This document shows, one piece after another, positions 59,377-64,000 of a stretch of DNA of 64,000 nucleotides. The notes below the pieces were generated by a model. The model worked only from the letters and a program-made list of their open reading frames with translations, ran no database searches and was not told the DNA's origin. Made by a program: the position numbers and the translations under genes. Source of the stretch: Clostridia bacterium (GTDB lineage: Bacteria; Bacillota; Clostridia; Oscillospirales; Acutalibacteraceae); contig JAFRQQ010000009.1 of NCBI GenBank assembly GCA_017428525.1, positions 124,001-188,000 on the forward strand, given 5' to 3'. Position 1 is the first letter of the stretch, and each line of letters opens with the position of its first letter.

Positions 59377-61833
59377 ATGAAAAATCGCATGCTTTCCTTA
59401 TTCCTCGCGCTTGTCATGGCGCTGACGCTGCTTGCCGGCATCCAGCTCGGCACGGCGCAGGTCGCATCCGCCTATGCCAACGATTCGGGCGTCGCCGCGT
59501 CAGGCATCACTTCCGGCAACGTCAAATGGACGCTCTATCGGGATCAGACGCTGTATCTGTATCCCGATCAATCCGGCGCAAAACGCACGCTGGCAGCCGG
59601 AGATGACGTCTGGGCGGGCAGAATTCAATATATGATCTCGAACAGCTACGGAACGTATGAAAACGGGAAGGAGATCATCGAGCAGCTGGTGATTGCCGAC
59701 GGGATCGTCAGCATCGCCGATGAACTGTTCATGGGCTATCCGGCCCTTAAAACTGTCACGCTGCCCGGCATGGAAACGATCGGGAAGAAGGCGTTTTATC
59801 AGTGCCCGCTGCTGAACCGTGTGACGGTCAACGGCTCGATCGACACGATCGGGGACAATGCGTTTGAAGGCTGCAAGCGTCTGGAAACCTTCGCGGTATC
59901 CGGCGTCGTGGGGCAGGTGGGCGCTTACGCGTTTCAGAGTGATTACGAAAACGAGGGGAACAGCCAGTACGGTCTGCGCACGTTCAGCGCACAGTCGCTC
60001 AACGGCGTCGGCCGCTGCGCCTTCGGCGATTGCGTCTATCTGACATCCGTCCCGCCGATCCGCGGCAGCGTTGACGATCTCGCGTTCTACGGCGCGGGAC
60101 TGACGCAAAACAACAGACCGGTGCTGGTTTCCGGTCATTCCGGCACGCTGGGCAACCGCAGCTTTTCAGCGGGTGTCTGCTATACCGGCACCAACGAGGA
60201 ATTCCGGGCCTGCTATACGGATGACGGCGGCAACGCGGTGGCCTGCCAGTCGCTCGGCAACGGGATTACCTGGAGCCTTAATGACGGCGCGCTGGTCATT
60301 TCCGGCTCCGGCCGGACGATCGACCTGCTCTCTGCGGATGAGCAGCCCTGGGTAAACCGCCCGGGTGCGGGGTCGGCAAGCGCACAGCGCGACGCCATCC
60401 AGTCGGTGATGTTCAACGGATCCGTCACATGCGGCGCGCACGTGCTGGACGGTCTTGAATCAAAGATTCTCACGCCGTTCAGGGTGAATATTACCGACGG
60501 AACCTGCTACGGCAAAATTTCCGGCTACTCCGCAACCTTCTATGCGGGCGAACAGGTCAAGATTACCGCAAATTCGATCGCAAATAAATCCTTCAAGGAA
60601 TGGGAAGGTCTCGAAGGCCTGACGCTGATCGACGGCGGCAGGACCAGCAATCCGACGTCGTTCACGATGCCGGCGCACGACGTTACGATCAAGGCGAAGT
60701 TTCTGCCGCTCTATACGATCAAGGTCAACGGCGGCAAAGTGAACTGGCGCTCCGAATTCCAGGCCGTGGAGGGCAAGATCTTCATTGTCAAGGCGGATAC
60801 CGCACCCGACGGCATGCAGTTCAAGGAATGGTCAGGCGCGGACGATCTGGTCTTTGCCAACGGAAACAAAACCTCTTATACCGCGCAGATTTATATGCCT
60901 GCGCATGACGTGACGCTGACCGCCGTTTATGTGGATAAATCCGCCACGCTGTATTACACCGTCAGTCTGTACGCTAACGACGGCACGAACGCGAGCAGCG
61001 TTACGGAGATCGTGCGCGGCAGTCGGTTTGACATGCCGAGCGCGCCGTTCACGCGCAAGCATTATCAGTTGACGGGCTGGAATACTGCCGCAAACGGCAG
61101 CGGCTCATCGGTCAGCTGCGGACAGACGCTCAATCCGTCGGGCGATCTGAAGTACTACGCACAATGGGAATTCGCGCCGGAAGAAACACTCACGCTGACA
61201 GAGGACGCGCAGATCACCATCGACCGGGATCTCGGCATCATCAGCGGCCTGCATCCGGCGACGGATGCGGCGGAGTTGCTGCAGCAGTTTACCAACGATC
61301 CCGCGCAGATCTCGATTTCCACCGGCAGCGGCACTGTTTCCACCGGCAGCGTCATCCGGCTGAAGGACGGCAATCTTGTGCTGGATGAATTAACAGCCGT
61401 GCTCTACGGCGACGCGAACGGCGACGGCTGGTATGACGAGGAAGATGCCGCATTCGTGATGTTAGCTGCAAGCGGCACGGTCGCGCAGTCGTCTTTGTCC
61501 GTTGCGCAGCACATGGCTTGCGACGTGAATCATGACGGTGAGATCACCGACGAAGACGCTGATATCCTGGCGAACGCCGCTTCCATGCTGGAGGATTTCG
61601 ATCGGAACGCGTCACAGGAAGCGCTGCAGGAGGATGAAGCCTATCAGGCATATTGCGACGCGATTGACCAGACCGTCGAAATCACAGTGCCCGATCCGCC
61701 GGTCGTTTCCGGCGAACCGGAGGAAGAGCAGAAGACCGCGCTCGAACTGATTCTCGACTTCATTCGCGACGTGCTGACCTTCGTTTCAGACCGCTTCCAC
61801 GCGCTTGTGACGGATCTGCTGAAGCTGATTTAA
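59377..61833 (+). CDS. Secreted LRR protein with dockerin domain
   Basis: An 818-residue exported protein starting MKNRMLSLFL at 59377 after AAGGAGG, with a signal peptide to about residue 31. Residues 100-270 hold BspA-like (LRR_5) repeats, with LKTVTLPGMETIGKKAF and TIGDNAFEGC units. Two or three Listeria-Bacteroides-like repeats follow (about 380-605). A type I dockerin lies at about 675-745, with two calcium loops: GDANGDGWYDEEDA and CDVNHDGEITDEDA. The end is a helical segment rich in Leu. It lies 54 bases after the first surface gene without a terminator, so they are probably co-transcribed. The dockerin implies docking to a cohesin scaffold not seen here. Confidence 0.87.
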   Translation: MKNRMLSLFLALVMALTLLAGIQLGTAQVASAYANDSGVAASGITSGNVKWTLYRDQTLYLYPDQSGAKRTLAAGDDVWAGRIQYMISNSYGTYENGKEIIEQLVIADGIVSIADELFMGYPALKTVTLPGMETIGKKAFYQCPLLNRVTVNGSIDTIGDNAFEGCKRLETFAVSGVVGQVGAYAFQSDYENEGNSQYGLRTFSAQSLNGVGRCAFGDCVYLTSVPPIRGSVDDLAFYGAGLTQNNRPVLVSGHSGTLGNRSFSAGVCYTGTNEEFRACYTDDGGNAVACQSLGNGITWSLNDGALVISGSGRTIDLLSADEQPWVNRPGAGSASAQRDAIQSVMFNGSVTCGAHVLDGLESKILTPFRVNITDGTCYGKISGYSATFYAGEQVKITANSIANKSFKEWEGLEGLTLIDGGRTSNPTSFTMPAHDVTIKAKFLPLYTIKVNGGKVNWRSEFQAVEGKIFIVKADTAPDGMQFKEWSGADDLVFANGNKTSYTAQIYMPAHDVTLTAVYVDKSATLYYTVSLYANDGTNASSVTEIVRGSRFDMPSAPFTRKHYQLTGWNTAANGSGSSVSCGQTLNPSGDLKYYAQWEFAPEETLTLTEDAQITIDRDLGIISGLHPATDAAELLQQFTNDPAQISISTGSGTVSTGSVIRLKDGNLVLDELTAVLYGDANGDGWYDEEDAAFVMLAASGTVAQSSLSVAQHMACDVNHDGEITDEDADILANAASMLEDFDRNASQEALQEDEAYQAYCDAIDQTVEITVPDPPVVSGEPEEEQKTALELILDFIRDVLTFVSDRFHALVTDLLKLI

Positions 61834-61857
61834 GACATCATTCACTAAGAATTCATA

Positions 61858-61885
61858 CAGCCGCTCGGAGCGATCCGGGCGGCTG
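61858..61885 (+). terminator. Hairpin after the surface-protein operon
   Basis: A 12-base stem CAGCCGCTCGGA/TCCGGGCGGCTG with one T-G wobble and a GCGA loop, 25 bases after the stop. The tail AGCTATAAATG lacks a T run, so it may need a factor or only protect the 3' end. Confidence 0.6.
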
Positions 61886-62178
61886 AGCTATAAATGAATA
61901 CAATAATGTTTTCATAAAATTGCTCACGAGCGTGGTAAATCCAAATCCGTCCTTCTCCCGAATGAAGTGCGGATTTCACCGCGCAGCGATTTCACCCGAG
62001 CGCAGCGAGGATTTCATCCGTTTCGCGGCCCCTCAGAAACATGGTCACACTGCTTGCTTGTAGCGCTGCGCATTGCTCCCTGTTTCTTCACCTCACCGCC
62101 TCGCTGCATCCGACACCGGCGGCGCTTCGGCGGTTCGCCCCGGCACGCTCCGCGTGCCTCGGGTCATCGTTTCCACGC
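61886..62178. other. Intergenic region with short GATTTCA repeats
   Basis: No convincing gene. Three GATTTCA units (61972, 61988, 62010) are spaced 16 and 22 bases apart and flanked by CGCGCAGC/GAGCGCAGCGAG. After 62040 the sequence is GC-rich and irregular (GCGGCGCTTCGGCGG). Short open frames here have no ribosome site and run into the tRNAs. Confidence 0.6.
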
Positions 62179-62218
62179 AAATCAAAAGCGGACGCCTTGC
62201 GGCATCCGCTTTTGATTT
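62179..62218 (-). terminator. Terminator of the tRNA operon
   Basis: A long hairpin, 18 bases per arm with one mismatch and a GCAA loop (AAATCAAAAGCGGA.../...TCCGCTTTTGATTT), starts right at the 3' end of tRNA-Trp; the T-rich arm gives the release tract. Confidence 0.85.
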
Positions 62219-62293
62219 GGCAGGGGCAGAAGGACTTGAACCCTCGGCACGCGGTTTTGGAGACCGCTGCTCTACCAACTGAGCTATACCCCT
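62218..62293 (-). tRNA. tRNA-Trp (CCA)
   Basis: A 76-base cloverleaf with encoded CCA end. The acceptor AGGGGTA pairs with TGCCCCT. The D-arm has AGCTCAGTTGGTAGAGC, and the anticodon stem GCGGT/ACCGC encloses CTCCAAA with anticodon CCA. The T-arm has GGTTCAAGTCC. It lies nine bases after the CAU tRNA in one transcript. Confidence 0.96.
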
Positions 62294-62302
62294 ATATCAA
62301 AT

Positions 62303-62379
62303 TGGTGGGCCATCAGGGACTCGAACCCCGGACCGACCGGTTATGAGCCGGTTGCTCTAACCAACTGAGCTAATGGCCC
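62303..62379 (-). tRNA. tRNA with CAU anticodon (Ile2 likely, Met possible)
   Basis: A 77-base cloverleaf with encoded CCA. The anticodon stem CCGG/CCGG encloses CTCATAA. Acceptor pairs are GGGCCAT/ATGGCCC, including C4-G69 and C5-G68, which are recognition features of the lysidine synthetase TilS on isoleucine tRNA(CAU) and are not found in typical elongator tRNA-Met. Final assignment needs TilS-based scoring. Confidence 0.85.
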
Positions 62380-62397
62380 ATACACTCAACGCAGATT

Positions 62398-62426
62398 ATC
62401 ATATCAAAAAACTGTTCATTTGTCAA
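62398..62426 (-). promoter_or_regulatory. Promoter of the tRNA operon
   Basis: Perfect TTGACA (62426-62421), 17-base spacer, TATGAT (62403-62398), about 18 bases before the first tRNA. Confidence 0.85.
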
Positions 62427-62475
62427 TCACTTTTTGAAATCTTTTTCATTTCACGCGCGGCGAAGGGGCGGGTCC

Positions 62476-62504
62476 TTGACTTTCGGCGCGCGGATTGCTA
62501 TACT
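62476..62504 (+). promoter_or_regulatory. Promoter of the monooxygenase-YgjP pair
   Basis: TTGACT (62476-62481), 17-base spacer, TATACT (62499-62504), then CACGGAGG before the ATG at 62534. Confidence 0.78.
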
Positions 62505-62533
62505 GAATTCAAATAAATAACACGGAGGCAATC

Positions 62534-62821
62534 ATGACTGCACTGATTCTGACCTATCATCTCAAGGACGAGGCGACGCGCGTCGCCTTTTATCACGCGC
62601 TGATTGATAACAACATTCAGGCTCTGACGCAAAAAGAAGACGGCTGCGTCAAATATGATTATTATCTGCCTTGCCACTGCGCGAGCGATCTGCTGCTGGT
62701 CGAAATCTGGGAAAGCCCTGCGCATCAGACCGCGCATACACAGCAGGCGCATTTTGCAAAAACACAGGCGCTCAAAGCGCAGTTCGGCGTGACCATGGAC
62801 TGCGAGAGCTTTTCCCGCTGA
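62534..62821 (+). CDS. Antibiotic biosynthesis monooxygenase (ABM)-like small protein
   Basis: A 95-residue protein with the ferredoxin-like ABM fold pattern: N-terminal strand LILTYHLKDEATR, a helix with HALIDNNIQAL, then EDGCVKYDYYLP, LLLVEIWESPAHQTAHTQQAHF and a C-terminal short segment. These are found as YgiN-like quinol monooxygenases or unassigned homologues. Substrate unknown. Its stop is 21 bases before the YgjP-like gene, so they are likely co-transcribed. Confidence 0.85.
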   Translation: MTALILTYHLKDEATRVAFYHALIDNNIQALTQKEDGCVKYDYYLPCHCASDLLLVEIWESPAHQTAHTQQAHFAKTQALKAQFGVTMDCESFSR

Positions 62822-62841
62822 AAAAGCAGGGGAGACGACCG

Positions 62842-63402
62842 ATGAAACAGGCTGTGCCGGAGTATAGAATCATTCGCTCCGATCGCAAATCCGTCGCGCT
62901 GCAGGTCAGACCCGAAGGGCTGATCGTCCGCGCGCCCAAGCGCATGTCCGACAGGCAGATCAAAGCCTTTGTCGAATCGCGGTCGGACTGGATCGCCGCG
63001 CACACTGCAAAGATGCAGGCGGCGCAGCAGGCAGCCGTGCAGCCGCTGACCGATGCGGAAATCCGCGCCCTTGCCGCGCAGGCGCGCAGAGAGATCCCGC
63101 CGCGCGTTGCCTATTATGCCTCCCGGCTCGGCGTCACATACGGGCGCATCACCATCCGCTGCCAGCGCTCCCGCTGGGGCAGCTGCTCGGCCAAGGGGAA
63201 TCTGAATTTCAACTGCCTGCTGATGCTCACGCCCCCGGAGGTGCGCGACAGCGTGATCGTGCACGAGCTGTGTCACCGCAGGGAGATGAATCATTCCGCG
63301 GCGTTTTACCGACTGGTCTGTCAGCTCATGCCCGACTATCCGGCCCGGAATCGATGGCTCAAGGAAAACGGGACCGCGCTGATGCTGCGGCTGAGCCGAT
63401 AA
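62842..63402 (+). CDS. YgjP/DUF45-family metal-dependent peptidase
   Basis: A 186-residue protein starting MKQAVPEYRIIRS at 62842 after GGGGAGA; a longer reading through the ABM gene is a shadow. The zinc motif HELCH sits near residue 138 (VIVHELCHRREMNHSAAFY), with a third His or Glu following. The core ITIRCQRSRWGSCSAKGNLNFN near 105 is the YgjP signature. YgjP-like proteins are putative zinc peptidases of unsettled role. It ends before a hairpin terminator. Confidence 0.9.
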   Translation: MKQAVPEYRIIRSDRKSVALQVRPEGLIVRAPKRMSDRQIKAFVESRSDWIAAHTAKMQAAQQAAVQPLTDAEIRALAAQARREIPPRVAYYASRLGVTYGRITIRCQRSRWGSCSAKGNLNFNCLLMLTPPEVRDSVIVHELCHRREMNHSAAFYRLVCQLMPDYPARNRWLKENGTALMLRLSR

Positions 63403-63418
63403 CTGCATACGCATTTTC

Positions 63419-63449
63419 AGCCGAACGACGGGAACGCCGCTCGGCTTTT
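63419..63449 (+). terminator. Terminator after the YgjP-like gene
   Basis: Stem AGCCGA/TCGGCT with a 16-base loop, followed by TTTTGTCGTTCTTT. Confidence 0.65.
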
Positions 63450-63504
63450 GTCGTTCTTTGCGACGGATCGTTTCGTGAATTTCGCAAGTCCTTGTGCTTC
63501 GGGC

Positions 63505-63532
63505 TTGACATTGACGCTAGATTTGGTATAAT
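63505..63532 (+). promoter_or_regulatory. Promoter of the topoisomerase B-subunit gene
   Basis: TTGACA (63505-63510), 16-base spacer, TATAAT (63527-63532), then CCGGAGG before the ATG at 63569. Confidence 0.8.
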
Positions 63533-63568
63533 AGTATTTGTTTTACTATATCTTTCCGGAGGTTCGGC

Positions 63569-64000
63569 ATGGCAAAGAAACCGACCTATAACAATGAAAG
63601 CATCAAAACATTGAAGGATGAAGAGCGTGTGCGCAAAAAGCCGGCGGTCATTTTCGGTTCGGACGGCATCGACGGCTGCGAGCACGCGATCTTTGAGATC
63701 GTTTCCAATTCCGTGGATGAAGCGCGCGAAGGCTACGGCAACAAGATCATCGTCACGCGGTATGCCGACCGTTCGGTCGAGGTGCAGGATTTCGGCCGCG
63801 GCATTCCCGTCGATTACAATCCCAAAGAAGGCCGCTACAACTGGGAATTGGTCTTCTGCGAGATGTATGCCAGCGGCAAATATGACAACGGCGACAACGG
63901 CAGCTATGAGTATTCGCTGGGCACCAACGGCCTGGGTCTGTGCGCGACGCAGTATGCCTCGGAATACATGGAGGCGGAGATCCACACCGGCGGCTTCCGT
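63569..64000 (+). CDS. Type II topoisomerase B subunit (GyrB/ParE), N-terminal part
   Basis: Only 144 residues are in the window, the start of the GHKL ATPase domain. The ATP-binding Asn is in IFEIVSNSVDEAREG near residue 50, the DxGRGIP motif in VQDFGRGIPVDYN near 77 and the lid GTNGLGLCATQYAS near 118. The early segment reads VRKKPAVIFGSDGIDG in place of the common VRKRPGMYIGS, as in a divergent GyrB/ParE group in Oscillospirales. Whether it is gyrase or topoisomerase IV cannot be decided without the rest. It has its own promoter. Confidence 0.88.
   Translation, partial: MAKKPTYNNESIKTLKDEERVRKKPAVIFGSDGIDGCEHAIFEIVSNSVDEAREGYGNKIIVTRYADRSVEVQDFGRGIPVDYNPKEGRYNWELVFCEMYASGKYDNGDNGSYEYSLGTNGLGLCATQYASEYMEAEIHTGGFR

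Noticed and set aside
62041-62346. Open frames crossing the tRNA region
   Set aside because: They translate through tRNA-Trp and the CAU tRNA and have no ribosome site. Such frames are common annotation artefacts at tRNAs.
1-64000. CRISPR arrays, insertion sequences or prophage
   Set aside because: No regularly spaced repeats, transposase-like frames, terminal inverted repeats or phage structural genes were seen. The CHAP amidase alone is not enough for a prophage.

Overview
The window reads as a chromosomal segment of a Gram-positive, fairly GC-rich member of the Clostridia, probably an uncultured Oscillospirales-type gut or rumen bacterium. This rests on several signs. Pyrimidine genes carry PyrR attenuators, promoters are sigma-A type (TTGACA-17-TATAAT), and ribosome binding sites are strong AAGGAGG. 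A GAAC-N4-GTTC SOS box is present. Surface proteins have Listeria-Bacteroides repeats, BspA-like leucine-rich repeats and a dockerin. A divergent GyrB/ParE sits at the right edge. Genus cannot be fixed from sequence alone. There are no phage, insertion-sequence or CRISPR signatures.

Positions 1-16.3 kb hold one minus-strand nucleotide supercluster: pyrC-carB-pyrK-pyrD-pyrF-pyrE-pyrB-pyrI-purE-purF-purM-purN-purO-like-purH(transformylase only)-purD-purL (running off the left edge). Overlaps and very short gaps suggest co-transcription from one promoter near 16.26-16.29 kb, through a PyrR-binding loop and an intrinsic terminator. carA, purB, purC and purK are not in the window. The PurF lacks its usual N-terminal glutaminase cysteine. 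IMP formation is split between a stand-alone AICAR transformylase and a PurO-type cyclohydrolase. The second PyrR-controlled unit (pyrR-uraA, 22.6-24.7 kb) has its own matching leader.

Positions 17.4-22.5 kb, between the two PyrR regulons, hold the most unusual unit: a promoter-driven plus-strand operon of a TerB-N/TerB-C protein, a BrxD-type (DUF2791) P-loop ATPase and a BrxHI/Lhr-like superfamily 2 helicase. The ATPase and helicase are the auxiliary pair of type II BREX, but no PglW/X/Y/Z, methyltransferase or nuclease is nearby. It is a candidate stand-alone DNA-processing or defence module.

Positions 24.8-33 kb carry a heterodimeric ABC exporter with one degenerate ATP site, a MocR/PdxR-type regulator divergent from an ECF S-component, a YwlG-like protein, a CHAP amidase, an AIM24-family protein and a FnIII-polysaccharide deacetylase. 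Positions 33.7-39.3 kb hold an HD hydrolase, a GNAT-Gfo/Idh fusion, an unrecognised 507-residue protein and a phosphoesterase. Positions 39.3-42 kb hold an XRE-ImmA/IrrE-Y-family polymerase operon behind an SOS box.

Positions 42-48.5 kb hold a glycan operon (DUF218 membrane protein, GH116, MBL hydrolase, a 35-codon ORF, secreted GH43-like propeller). Then come a HAD phosphatase, an XRE regulator and a cell-envelope operon (DacA, alpha/beta hydrolase, VanX-like dipeptidase, endo-alpha-N-acetylgalactosaminidase-like protein). Positions 55-61.9 kb encode two large secreted repeat proteins, the second with a dockerin. The right end has tRNA-Trp and a CAU-anticodon tRNA, a small monooxygenase, a YgjP-like metallopeptidase and the start of a type II topoisomerase B subunit.
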